Source: Rhodospirillaceae bacterium
GTDB lineage: Bacteria > Pseudomonadota > Alphaproteobacteria > GCA-2721365
DNA length: 64,000 nt
Reading direction: 5' to 3'
Assembly: GCA_002721365.1 (NCBI GenBank)
Contig: PBKC01000037.1
Span: 45,972-109,971 of the forward strand
Made by a program: the position numbers and the translations under genes
Notes under the pieces: generated by a model
Seen by the model: only the letters and a program-made list of their open reading frames with translations
Database searches by the model: none
What the model was told of the DNA's origin: nothing
Part shown: positions 51,795 to 60,884 of the stretch, in pieces
Layout of the letters: each line of letters begins with the position of its first letter
How positions within the stretch are numbered: position 1 is the first letter of the stretch

Positions 51795-52946
51795 GTGAAC
51801 GGCGCCGCGACGGCCACAGGGCACGACGCCTGGTACCGGACCGAGCAGGATGGGCGGACCTGGACCATCCGTGCCGGCGGACGCTGGGTACTATCGGGTG
51901 TGGCGCGCTTCGGCCGCGCGCTCAACGAACTGGAGCCCGAGGCGGCGGCAGGCGAGACGGTGATCGATCTCTCCGAGCTCGAGGCCCTGGACACGGTCGG
52001 CGCCGTGACCCTGATCCGCCTGCGGGACAGGCTGGAGGGCGAGGGGCTTCGGCCGCGCTTCCAGAACGCGCGGGAGCTTCATGCCGCGCTCCTGAAGGCG
52101 GCAGAAGAGGGCGCGCGGTCAGGTACGCCGGCAAGGAAACGGCGGCCCGCTCTCGACATGGTCAACCAGACCGGCCGCGCCACTATCGAGGCCGCCGAGG
52201 AGGGCCGCGATCTCCTGGCGTTCTTCGGGCTGGTCATCATCTCCTTCGGCCGTCTTCTCCGCCATCCGGGGCGTTTGCGGATAACCGCGCTCACCACGCA
52301 GATCGAACGGTCGGGCCTCAACTCGATCCCGATCGTCGGGCTTCTGTCCTTCCTGATCGGCGTCGTGCTGGCCTATCAGGGTGCCGAGCAGCTGAAGCGC
52401 TTCGGCGCCGAGCTGTTCGTCGTCAATCTGCTCGGCGTCTCGATCCTTCGCGAGATCGGCATCCTGATGACCGCGATCATCATCGCCGGACGGTCGGGCG
52501 CCGCCTTCACCGCCCAGATCGGGACGATGAAGGTGAGCCAGGAAATCGACGCGATGCGGACCCTGGGGCTCGATCCGATCGACATCCTGGTCATTCCGCG
52601 GATCGTCGCCCTGATGATCGCCCTGCCGCTGCTCGGGTTCTTCGCCGACATCGTCGGGCTTGTCGGCGGCGCGGTGATGGCCAATCTCACCCTTGGCATC
52701 GGCTTCGAGCAGTTCATCACCCAGTTCCGCAATGCCGTTTCGATCAACCATTTCTGGATCGGGCTGGTGAAGGCGCCGGTGTTCGCCTTCGTCATCGCCC
52801 TCGTCGGCTGCTATCAGGGGCTGAAGGTGGGTGGCAGCGCGGAGAGCGTCGGCCAACTAACGACGCGCTCGGTGGTCGAGGCGATTTTCCTGGTGATCGC
52901 GCTCGACGCGGTGTTCTCCGTCCTGTTTTCGTTCCTCGCGATCTGA
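51795..52946 (+). CDS. MlaE-family ABC transporter permease with N-terminal STAS (MlaB-like) domain
   Basis: STAS: ETVIDLSELEALDTVGAVTLIRLRDRL; permease: VGLLSFLIGVVLAYQGAEQLKRFGAELFVVNLLGVSILREIGILMTAIIIAGRSGAAFTAQIGTMKVSQEIDAMRTLG. Confidence 0.95.
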   Translation: MNGAATATGHDAWYRTEQDGRTWTIRAGGRWVLSGVARFGRALNELEPEAAAGETVIDLSELEALDTVGAVTLIRLRDRLEGEGLRPRFQNARELHAALLKAAEEGARSGTPARKRRPALDMVNQTGRATIEAAEEGRDLLAFFGLVIISFGRLLRHPGRLRITALTTQIERSGLNSIPIVGLLSFLIGVVLAYQGAEQLKRFGAELFVVNLLGVSILREIGILMTAIIIAGRSGAAFTAQIGTMKVSQEIDAMRTLGLDPIDILVIPRIVALMIALPLLGFFADIVGLVGGAVMANLTLGIGFEQFITQFRNAVSINHFWIGLVKAPVFAFVIALVGCYQGLKVGGSAESVGQLTTRSVVEAIFLVIALDAVFSVLFSFLAI

Positions 52947-52948
52947 CG

Positions 52949-53722
52949 ATGACGGCATCCGACGACAACGACATCGCCATCAGCGTGCGCGGACTTCGCA
53001 CACGCTTCGGCCGGCAGGTGATTCACGACGACCTCGATCTCGACGTCCGCCGGGGCGAAGTGCTCGGTGTGGTCGGGGCCTCCGGGTCCGGGAAGTCGGT
53101 GTTGCTCCGCACCATCATCGGTCTCAACCGTCCCGAAGCCGGCGAGATCACCTTGCTGGGCCACAACATGCGCGACCTCGACGCCGACGAGCGCGATTCG
53201 GTTCAGCGACAGTGGGGCGTCCTGTTCCAGGACGGGGCGTTGTTCGGCTCACTCACCGTCGCCGAGAATGTGGCGGTGCCGCTGAAGGAGCATACGCGCC
53301 TCGCCGACGACATGATCGCCGCGGTGGTCCGGGTGAAGATCGCCATGGTCGGCCTGCCTGCCGATGCGGCCGAGAAGGTGCCCTCAGCGCTGTCCGGCGG
53401 TATGCGGAAGCGCGCGGGACTGGCGCGGGCGCTGGCTCTCGATCCCGCGATCCTGTTTCTCGACGAGCCGACCGCCGGCCTCGATCCCGTCGGCGCTGCC
53501 GAGTTCGACCAACTGCTGGGCGATTTGCAACGCAATCTCGGGTTGACGGTTTTCATGGTAACGCACGATCTGGACAGCCTCGCCACCGTCTGCGACCGGA
53601 TCGCGGCCATCGTGGATAAACGTGTTATCGTCGGCACCATGCAGGAACTCTCGGCGCAGTCTCATCCGTGGCTGCAGGAATACTTCCACGGGCCGCGCGC
53701 CCGCGCTGCGATGGGGGCCTGA
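52949..53722 (+). CDS. MlaF-type ABC transporter ATP-binding protein
   Basis: GVVGASGSGKSVLLRTIIG, ALSGGMRKRAGLARALALDPAILFLDEPTAGLDP. Confidence 0.96.
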   Translation: MTASDDNDIAISVRGLRTRFGRQVIHDDLDLDVRRGEVLGVVGASGSGKSVLLRTIIGLNRPEAGEITLLGHNMRDLDADERDSVQRQWGVLFQDGALFGSLTVAENVAVPLKEHTRLADDMIAAVVRVKIAMVGLPADAAEKVPSALSGGMRKRAGLARALALDPAILFLDEPTAGLDPVGAAEFDQLLGDLQRNLGLTVFMVTHDLDSLATVCDRIAAIVDKRVIVGTMQELSAQSHPWLQEYFHGPRARAAMGA

Positions 53723-53728
53723 CAAGCG

Positions 53729-54736
53729 ATGGAAACACGCGCCAGCTACCTGGTCGTCGGCGGCTTCGTCCTGGCCCTGTTCACGGGCTTCCTGGTGTTC
53801 GTCGCCTGGTTCGCGCAGTTCGGCGTCGGCAGCGACAAGGCCTATTACCGCCTTTATTTTGCCGATTCGATTTCAGGCCTCTCGGTCGGCAGCCCGGTCC
53901 GCTTTCGCGGCGTGCCGGTCGGGTCCGTGTCGGAAGTGGTGATCGATCCGGCCAACATGACGCAGGTGCGGGTCACCATAGAGGTCGCCGAGAGTACGCC
54001 GGTCAAGACGGACTCGGTTGCATCGCTGGAACAGGAGGGGATCACCGGCGGCGCCTATGTGAACATCACCGGCGGCAGCGAGGCAGCGGCGCGGCTTACG
54101 CCCGAGCCGGGGCAGGACTATGCGGTCCTGCCCGTGGAGCAGTCGTCGCTCGCGGCGGTGATCGATGCCGCGCCGAAGCTTCTGTCCAATCTGATGAACC
54201 TCACCGAACGGGCCCAGCGCATCCTGTCGGAGGAGAACCAGGCGGCGGTCACGGATATTCTTCGGAACATCGGCTCTCTGTCGCAGTCGCTGTCGGCTTC
54301 GGCTCAGGAATTCGAGAAGCTTGCCGCCGACGCGCGGGGCACTGTCGCCCATGCCGACGACCTGGTGACGTCTCTCGACGGCCGGATCGACGGTATCGCC
54401 AGCAGCGCCCAGGCGGCCTTGAAACGCGCCGACGACGCGCTGAGCACCATCGATGGGCAGTCGCGGCGGATCGGGGACCAGGTCGAAATGACCGCCGACG
54501 ATCTGCGTAAGCTGATCGCGTCGCTGAACGAGTCGGCGGACAGCATTTCGGCGTTTCTGGAAAAGACCGAGCAGCCGGTCAGCACGTTCGCCAGCGAAGG
54601 ACTTTACGAGCTAACGGCACTCATGGCCGAGCTCAGGCAGCTGGCCAGCAATCTGTCGCGGCTGACGACGCAGTTCGAACGCGGGCCGGGCGATTTCCTG
54701 TTCGGCCGTTCGCGAGGTGGGGTCAAGGTCGAATGA
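53729..54736 (+). CDS. MlaD/MCE-family substrate-binding protein
   Basis: METRASYLVVGGFVLALFTGFLVFVAWF, GLSVGSPVRFRGVPVGSVSEVVID, MCE domain. Confidence 0.95.
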   Translation: METRASYLVVGGFVLALFTGFLVFVAWFAQFGVGSDKAYYRLYFADSISGLSVGSPVRFRGVPVGSVSEVVIDPANMTQVRVTIEVAESTPVKTDSVASLEQEGITGGAYVNITGGSEAAARLTPEPGQDYAVLPVEQSSLAAVIDAAPKLLSNLMNLTERAQRILSEENQAAVTDILRNIGSLSQSLSASAQEFEKLAADARGTVAHADDLVTSLDGRIDGIASSAQAALKRADDALSTIDGQSRRIGDQVEMTADDLRKLIASLNESADSISAFLEKTEQPVSTFASEGLYELTALMAELRQLASNLSRLTTQFERGPGDFLFGRSRGGVKVE

Positions 54737-55464
54737 TGAAACATGTTGTGATCCGCCGTTGCCTGCGCGTGCTGGGAGGTATCCTGCCGATTTCCCTCCT
54801 GGTGGCGTGCGGCGACCTGCCCGGCCTGACGTCGCAGATTTCCCTCTATGAGCCGGAGCCCAGCTGGCAGTTCCAGGCCGATACGCCATCGGTGGACTGG
54901 CAGCTTCTGGTCGAGGAGCCCAACGCGCCCGGCACCATCAACACCGGCCGGATCGCGCTCAAGCGCCCGGACGGAGAGTTCGACTATTTCGCATCACGCC
55001 AATGGTCTGATCCGGCCCCGGTCTTTACGCAGTCCTTGCTGATCGAGGCGTTCGAGAAATCGGGCAAGATCGTCTCGGTGGGGCGTGATTCGATCGGTCT
55101 GCGGTCGGATTATCTGCTCAAGGCCGACTTGCGTGAACTCCAGGCGGAATACCGCGGCGATCCCAATTCGACGGCGCCGACGGTTCGCGTTCAGATCAAC
55201 ACCAAGCTGGTGCGGATGCCCCGCCGCGAAATCATCGCCGGCGAGACCTTCGATGTGGCCGTGGTCGCCAACAGTCCGCGCTTTGAAGACGTCGTGCGCG
55301 CCTTCGATCGTGCGTTGGGCTCGGTGCTGTCGCGGATCGTCGACTGGACTCTGGTACAGGGCGCGGCCGATGCGTCCCGCCAGAAGGCAGAGCGTCCCCG
55401 CCGGCAATCTCTGGCGATCGCGCCTGATCGCCGGGGCCACGCAGTGCGAGAGGAAATTCAATGA
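54733..55464 (+). CDS. ABC-type transport auxiliary lipoprotein (PqiC/DUF330-like)
   Basis: Lipobox ISLLVACGD; LYEPEPSW...VDWQLLVEEP, IDTGRI-like NTGRIALKRPDGEFDYFASRQWSDPAPVFTQSLLIEAFEKSGKI. Confidence 0.88.
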   Translation: MMKHVVIRRCLRVLGGILPISLLVACGDLPGLTSQISLYEPEPSWQFQADTPSVDWQLLVEEPNAPGTINTGRIALKRPDGEFDYFASRQWSDPAPVFTQSLLIEAFEKSGKIVSVGRDSIGLRSDYLLKADLRELQAEYRGDPNSTAPTVRVQINTKLVRMPRREIIAGETFDVAVVANSPRFEDVVRAFDRALGSVLSRIVDWTLVQGAADASRQKAERPRRQSLAIAPDRRGHAVREEIQ

Positions 55465-56324
55465 TCTTGCAGGAGACTCATACCCTGCCGAACGGCGTCG
55501 AGATCCCGAAACTCGGGCTCGGCACCTGGATGATCGATGACGCCAAGGTCGCAGACGCGGTGACCGCCGCAATCAAGCTCGGCTACCGTCACGTCGACAC
55601 GGCGCAGGCCTATGCCAATGAACGCGGGGTGGGCGAAGCCGTGCGCAACAGCGACGTCGCGCGCGCTGAGCTGTTCGTGACAACCAAGCTGGACGCCGGC
55701 ATCAAGAACCATGCCGACGCAAAGGTCGCCATCGACGGCTCACTGAAGACGTTGGGGCTGGACTACGTCGATCTGATGATCATCCACAGCCCGCAGCCAT
55801 GGCAGAATTTCGGAAGCGGCGACCGCTTCTTCGCGGGCAATCGCGACGCTTGGCGCGCCCTGGAGGAGGCCTACGATGCGGGCAAGCTGCGGGCGATCGG
55901 TGTGTCCAATTTCCAGAAGGAAGACCTGGACAACCTGCTCGACGACGTCTCCGTCAAGCCGATGGTCAACCAGATCCTCGCGCATGTCAGCAACACGCCG
56001 TTCGCGCTGATCGACTACGTCAAGAGCAAGGGGTTGCTGGTGGAAGCCTATTCGCCCGTTGGCCACGGCAAGATCCTCGACAATGCCGAGATCGGTGCAA
56101 TGGCCGAAAAATACGGCGTCAGCGTCCCTCAGCTATGTATCCGCTACGTCCTTCAGCTAGGTCTGATCGCCCTGCCGAAAACGGCGAACCCGGATCACAT
56201 GCGCAGCAACGCCGCGGTCGACTTCGAGATCTCGAGCGCGGACATGGAGACGCTCGCCACCGTCGAACCCATCAATGACTACGGCGACGCAAGCGTCTTC
56301 CCGGTTTTCGGCGACAAGAGGTAG
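55461..56324 (+). CDS. Aldo/keto reductase
   Basis: TLPNGVEIPKLGLGTWMIDD, GYRHVDTAQAYANERGVGEAVR, DYVDLMIIHSPQPW, GVSNFQKEDL. Confidence 0.95.
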   Translation: MILQETHTLPNGVEIPKLGLGTWMIDDAKVADAVTAAIKLGYRHVDTAQAYANERGVGEAVRNSDVARAELFVTTKLDAGIKNHADAKVAIDGSLKTLGLDYVDLMIIHSPQPWQNFGSGDRFFAGNRDAWRALEEAYDAGKLRAIGVSNFQKEDLDNLLDDVSVKPMVNQILAHVSNTPFALIDYVKSKGLLVEAYSPVGHGKILDNAEIGAMAEKYGVSVPQLCIRYVLQLGLIALPKTANPDHMRSNAAVDFEISSADMETLATVEPINDYGDASVFPVFGDKR

Positions 56325-56362
56325 GGCCGCGTGCGCCTGATGAACATCGCAGGCGCCGCTTC

Positions 56363-57112
56363 CTAGACGTAGATCATCTTCCGGGTCATCCCGCCGTCGA
56401 CGAGGAACTCGGCGCCGGTGATGAAGCCTGCCTCCGGGCCCAGCAGATAGGCGACGAGGCTGGCGACGTCCTCCGGCCTGCCGACCCGTCCCGCCGGATG
56501 CTGAGCGTGGTCCTCGGCGCTGAGATCGGCGGCATGCCGGGATTCGCGCTTCTTCCATTCCGAAACGTCGATCCACCCTGGGCTGACGGCGTTGACCCGA
56601 ACCGAAGGCCCCAGGCTGACCGCCAGGGCATGGGTCAGGGCGACGATGCCGCCTTTCGATGCCGAATAGGCTTCCGTGTCCGCCTCCGACATCGTTGCGC
56701 GGGTCGAGGCGATGTTGACGATCGCGCCGCGGCTTTCCACAAGCAAGGGGGCAGCGGCCTGGGCCGTGAGAAACGCACCGGTAAGATTGGTGGCGAGCAC
56801 CCGATTCCATTCGTCGAGCGTCAACGCGGTCACCGGCTTCCGGATCATGATGCCGGCATTGTTCACCAGCGCGTCGAGCCCGCCGAAGCGCTCCTTCGCC
56901 GCCGTCACCGCTTCCTGGACGCAGGCCGGGTCGGCAACGTCTCCGACTACCACCCGGGTATCGCCTGCGGCGAATTCAGCCGCGATTTCCTCGGCCGCTT
57001 CCGGATCGTGCTCGACAAGGACAAGTCGATACCCGTCGCGTGCCAGCCGGGCGGCGATCGCTCGACCGATGCCCTGGCCGCCGCCGGTGACGAGCGCCGC
57101 ATGCGTCGTCAT
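56363..57112 (-). CDS. SDR family oxidoreductase
   Basis: ALVTGGGQGIGRAIAARLA, DALVNNAGIM, YSASKGGIVALTHALAV. Confidence 0.95.
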   Translation of the reverse strand: MTTHAALVTGGGQGIGRAIAARLARDGYRLVLVEHDPEAAEEIAAEFAAGDTRVVVGDVADPACVQEAVTAAKERFGGLDALVNNAGIMIRKPVTALTLDEWNRVLATNLTGAFLTAQAAAPLLVESRGAIVNIASTRATMSEADTEAYSASKGGIVALTHALAVSLGPSVRVNAVSPGWIDVSEWKKRESRHAADLSAEDHAQHPAGRVGRPEDVASLVAYLLGPEAGFITGAEFLVDGGMTRKMIYV

Positions 57113-57117
57113 CGCCG

Positions 57118-58275
57118 TCAATACCGAAGGATCGCCGAGACCACATGCGGGCCGGGCACGGCGTCTTGGGAGAGCGCATAGGCCGTTCCCCCGTGGGCGA
57201 TGCACTCCGCGGCGGCCCGGTCCAGCAGATCCTCGTCTCCCGGTTCGGGCTTTTCACGCACGGAGACGCCGTCGCCATCACCGCTGATCCGCCCCCATAA
57301 GGCGGCGTTCTCAGCGGCGAACACCGTATCGACCCGTCCTTCGGATGCAGCCGCGACGATCGTGGCGGGGTCGCTGGCCGCCCGCTGGTCGCGGTTGCCG
57401 GCGAGTTGGCGGAAGCGATCTACGGCCTCCTTCCTCTGTCGGTCGAACAGCGGCTGCACGAGGCGGTAGGTGGCCTGATGCAGTTCGGAGAGAGGCAGCC
57501 GGTGGGGGTTCTCATGGATGCCTTCCGGCAGAAGGCCCGCATACCGGCATACGTCCCGGAACCGACCCGACAGTCGTTCGTCGGCGACGGTCACCAGAGG
57601 GACGGAACGTCCGGAGAAGGTCTCGTTGACCCCCGTCGCGACCCGCTGCAGGAATTCCTCGACCTGCTTTTCATGCAGTTCGTCCGGGCCTTCGCCCAGG
57701 CTGTGAAATTTCTGGCTCGGGGTGCCGGACACCGACGAGGACGGTCCCGTCGGGTGGAAGGCGACCTCGTCGTCGAAATCCGTCTCGGCGACGATCTCCT
57801 TGAGGCTGCTCGGCAATTCCTCCGTCCTCATTTCATGGATGGCGAACCGTGAGGCGCGATAGAGCTTCACCTGCCCCTGATTGAATGCCAGCACATAGTA
57901 GCACCCATCGGCGGCGAGAAGCGGCAGCAGCGGCTTGATCAACGGCCGGTCGCCGACATGCACCGATTCCTCGAAAGGGATCGGAAGCCGGTAGTCCCTG
58001 ATGCCTTCGGGGTCGATGAACACCGCCAGCCCCCGTGACTGATGTTCCCAGTAGGGGATGTCCTCGACGAGGCGGCGCGCGCCGTCGAGAAACGCATCGA
58101 TTTCCAAGCTGCGCATGCCCTTCGCGGCAAGCTGCTTGGCGGCTTCCTCCACCAGGTTCTTGAAGCGAATCGGGTTCTGGCGCACGGGCGGTCCCGCCTG
58201 TTCGGCGGGCATGAAGAGAGACACCAGCGTATCGGCGCGGATGTCGATCAGGGTGCGCAGTTCGTGCCTGTCCAT
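57118..58275 (-). CDS. baeRF-type (bacterial archaeo-eukaryotic release factor family) protein
   Basis: MDRHELRTLIDIRADTLVSLFMPAEQAG..., RGLAVFIDPEGIRDYRLPIPFEESVHVGDRPLIKPLLPLLAADGCYYVLAFNQGQVKLYRASR; ATG at 58275. Confidence 0.8.
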   Translation of the reverse strand: MDRHELRTLIDIRADTLVSLFMPAEQAGPPVRQNPIRFKNLVEEAAKQLAAKGMRSLEIDAFLDGARRLVEDIPYWEHQSRGLAVFIDPEGIRDYRLPIPFEESVHVGDRPLIKPLLPLLAADGCYYVLAFNQGQVKLYRASRFAIHEMRTEELPSSLKEIVAETDFDDEVAFHPTGPSSSVSGTPSQKFHSLGEGPDELHEKQVEEFLQRVATGVNETFSGRSVPLVTVADERLSGRFRDVCRYAGLLPEGIHENPHRLPLSELHQATYRLVQPLFDRQRKEAVDRFRQLAGNRDQRAASDPATIVAAASEGRVDTVFAAENAALWGRISGDGDGVSVREKPEPGDEDLLDRAAAECIAHGGTAYALSQDAVPGPHVVSAILRY

Positions 58276-58490
58276 GACGGGTCGATCCTCCCGAATATCG
58301 TGAAGCAATGACGGCCTTCCAGGCGGCCGGCACGTAAACGTCCTTTCCCTGACAAACAGTTGGGCATCGGCATCGCTCCTTGCAGGGCTCGCAACGCCTG
58401 CTTGGCGCGTCCGTTGAAAAGGAGATCGATGCGCGTACCGGAGCCGGCTCATGCCGGCATACCGATGGACAGGGAGAAGGAAAGCCAGCT

Positions 58491-58673
58491 ATGGCGGAAC
58501 GTACGGGGCCTTCAGAGGAGCGCGAGAGATCCTACGACACCTCGGGCTCTCCCGTTTACGACAAGAGTGTCCGGCAAGGGCAGGTGGTGCTCGATACCCG
58601 CTTGCGCCGGATCCTGTTCTTCGGCGGGCTGATCGCCCTGGTCCTGGTGGCGGCCGTCCTTGTCTGGTGGTGA
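58491..58673 (+). CDS. Small single-TM membrane protein (60 aa)
   Basis: MAERTGPSEERERSYDTSGSPVYDKSVRQGQVVLDTRLRRILFFGGLIALVLVAAVLVWW; RBS GGAGAAGG. Confidence 0.7.
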   Translation: MAERTGPSEERERSYDTSGSPVYDKSVRQGQVVLDTRLRRILFFGGLIALVLVAAVLVWW

Positions 58674-58686
58674 CCGAGTACCGCCG

Positions 58687-59598
58687 ATGAGGCAGACCGT
58701 TGCGGTGTTCGGCGGTACGGGGTTCATCGGTCGGCAGCTCTGCATCGCTCTGGCCGGGTGCGGCGCCGATGTCCGCTCGGTCTCCCGGCAGGCTGAGAAT
58801 GCTCCGGACGGTGTCCGCGCGGTCGCTTGCGACATCATCGATCAGGCGAGCGCGATCCGTGTCGTCGAAGGTGCGGACGTTGTCATCAATCTCGTCGGCA
58901 CGACACGGCCGGGGGGAGCGCACAGCTTTCAGGCCGTGCATGTCGAGGCGCCGCGGCATCTGGCGCGGGCGGCAAGAAACGCCGGCGCGCGCCGGTTCGT
59001 CCAGGTTTCCGCGCTCGGGGTTCGCCGCAATGCGCCCGCAGAGGCCGATCGCAGCAAAGCGGCTGGCGAGGCCGTCGTGCGCGAGATGTTCCGTGGCGCG
59101 ACAATCGTCCGTCCGAGCCTCGTTTACGGGCCGGATGATCACTTCGTCACGCGCTTTGCTGCAATGATCCGGCGTTTCGGCGTGATTCCGATGATCGGAG
59201 GGGGGCTGACGCGGTTTCAGCCGGTCCATATCGACGATTTCGTTGCGGGCGTTCTCGCCGTCCTTGGCGCAGAAGAGAGCGAGGGCAGGGTCTACGAACT
59301 GGGCGGCCCGCGCGCCTATACCTTCCGTGACCTGATCGGACTTATCGGGGCGGTCTTGGGGCGGGAGCCGCGCACCCCAAATCTTTCGTTCCCCTCGGCG
59401 CGGTTCCTTGCCGGCGCACTCGGCTTCCTCGGCAATCCGCCGCTGACTCGGGACGAAGTCGAACTACTGGCGACCGACAAGGTGGTAGCGCCGAATGCCC
59501 ACGACCTTGCTGAACTCGGCGTCGAGCCTCGCGGGTTCGAAAAAGGCCTGGCGGAGATACTGGATCAGCGGTGGGCGGGGCAGCCGGCAGCGGTCTGA
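58687..59598 (+). CDS. NAD(P)-binding NDUFA9-like (complex I-associated) epimerase-family protein
   Basis: VAVFGGTGFIGRQLCIALAGCGADVRSVSR, RRFVQVSALGV, VRPSLVYGPDDHFVTRFAAMIRRFGVIPMIGGGLTRFQPVHIDD. Confidence 0.9.
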   Translation: MRQTVAVFGGTGFIGRQLCIALAGCGADVRSVSRQAENAPDGVRAVACDIIDQASAIRVVEGADVVINLVGTTRPGGAHSFQAVHVEAPRHLARAARNAGARRFVQVSALGVRRNAPAEADRSKAAGEAVVREMFRGATIVRPSLVYGPDDHFVTRFAAMIRRFGVIPMIGGGLTRFQPVHIDDFVAGVLAVLGAEESEGRVYELGGPRAYTFRDLIGLIGAVLGREPRTPNLSFPSARFLAGALGFLGNPPLTRDEVELLATDKVVAPNAHDLAELGVEPRGFEKGLAEILDQRWAGQPAAV

Positions 59599-59613
59599 CC
59601 GGCTGCGATACCG

Positions 59614-59946
59614 TCAGACGTGGAAGGATTCGCCGCAGCCGCAGCGGCCCTTCTCGTTCGGATTGTTGAAGACGAAACCCTCGTGGAGCTTGTCCCGCTG
59701 GTAGTCCATCTCGGTCCCGGCGAGATACATGGTCGCCATCGGGTCGACGAAGATGGTGACGCCCTTGTCCTCGATCACCTCGTCGAGCGGCATCTTCTCC
59801 TCGGCATATTCGATGGCATAGCTCAAGCCCGAGCAGCCGGTGTTCTTCACGCCGACGCGGATACCGGCGATAGGCTTGTCCGAGCGGCCGATCAGCGTCT
59901 TGACCTGCTGGGCGGCCGCATCCGAGATCGTCATCAATGAGGGCAT
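59614..59946 (-). CDS. Iron-sulfur cluster assembly A-type carrier (SufA/IscA family)
   Basis: ISDAAAQQVKTLIGRSDKPIAGIRVGVKNTGCSGLSYAIEYA ... NPNEKGRCGCGESFHV. Confidence 0.95.
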   Translation of the reverse strand: MPSLMTISDAAAQQVKTLIGRSDKPIAGIRVGVKNTGCSGLSYAIEYAEEKMPLDEVIEDKGVTIFVDPMATMYLAGTEMDYQRDKLHEGFVFNNPNEKGRCGCGESFHV

Positions 59947-59997
59947 TGCACAGCCTCCATACTCAACGCGTCAACATGAGTGCGTTTCTCCGCACCC

Positions 59998-60423
59998 TCA
60001 GAAATCCAAGGCCATCCGGGCGTCTTCCGACATACGCTCTGGCGTCCACCGCGGTTCCCAGACCAGCTTGACCGCGACCCGGCCGACGCCGTCGGCGCCC
60101 GCCACCGCGTCGGCCACCAGCTGCGGCATCTCGCCGGCCACGGGACAGGCGGGCGCAGTGAGCGTCATGTCGATCGCGACGTCGCCGCGGTCGTCGATGT
60201 CCAGCCCGTATATGAGCCCGAGGTCGTAAAGATTCACCGGGATCTCGGGGTCGTAGACGGTACGAATCGCCTCGATCACGTCCTCCTCGGACGCGACGGC
60301 ACCGCCACCGTCCCGCGGGGCGCCGGCGTGCGCCGTCACCTCCTCCGGCTCGACGGTCGGCATGAAGTCGAGCACGCTGCGGCCGTCGTCGGGTATGGCG
60401 CGGCGGTCGTCGGCCGGGCTCAT
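59998..60423 (-). CDS. sufT: SUF system assembly protein SufT (DUF59/MIP18 family)
   Basis: EEDVIEAIRTVYDPEIPVNLYDLGLIYGLDIDD...MTLTAPACPVAGEMPQLV. Confidence 0.93.
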   Translation of the reverse strand: MSPADDRRAIPDDGRSVLDFMPTVEPEEVTAHAGAPRDGGGAVASEEDVIEAIRTVYDPEIPVNLYDLGLIYGLDIDDRGDVAIDMTLTAPACPVAGEMPQLVADAVAGADGVGRVAVKLVWEPRWTPERMSEDARMALDF

Positions 60424-60884
60424 TCCGTCGTCGCCTCCTTCTCGCCCTCCAGCGCGGCGGTCATGGTGTGCCAGGCGAGCGTCGCGCACTTAACCCGGAC
60501 CGGGTAGTCGCGGACGCCTGAGAGCACCTGCAGCCGCTCCATCTCGTCGTCCATGCCCTCCGCCGGCACCGTCTCGCTGTCGCCGGTGGCCATGTGGTGG
60601 AAATTCTCGAACAGGCGCTTGGCCTCGTCGGCCGTCTTGCCCTTGACCAGCTCGGTCATCAGCGAGGCGGACGCCACCGAAATCGCGCAGCCCTTGCCTT
60701 CGAACGCCGCGTCCTGGACGACGCCCTTGTCGTCGACCTTCAGATAGACCGTGAGCTGATCGCCGCAGAGCGGGTTGTAGCCGCGCGCTTCGCAGGTCGC
60801 GTCGGCCGGATGGCCGAAGTTCCGCGGATTGCGGCCGTGATCCAGGATCACTTCCTGATAGAGATCGCGCAGTTCATCCATCAT
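60420..60884 (-). CDS. sufU: Fe-S cluster assembly sulfur-transfer protein SufU
   Basis: LYQEVILDHGRNPRNFG, GYNPLCGDQLTVYLKV, FEGKGCAISVASASLMTEL, VKCATLAWHTM; SufU insertion present. Confidence 0.94.
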   Translation of the reverse strand: MMDELRDLYQEVILDHGRNPRNFGHPADATCEARGYNPLCGDQLTVYLKVDDKGVVQDAAFEGKGCAISVASASLMTELVKGKTADEAKRLFENFHHMATGDSETVPAEGMDDEMERLQVLSGVRDYPVRVKCATLAWHTMTAALEGEKEATTE

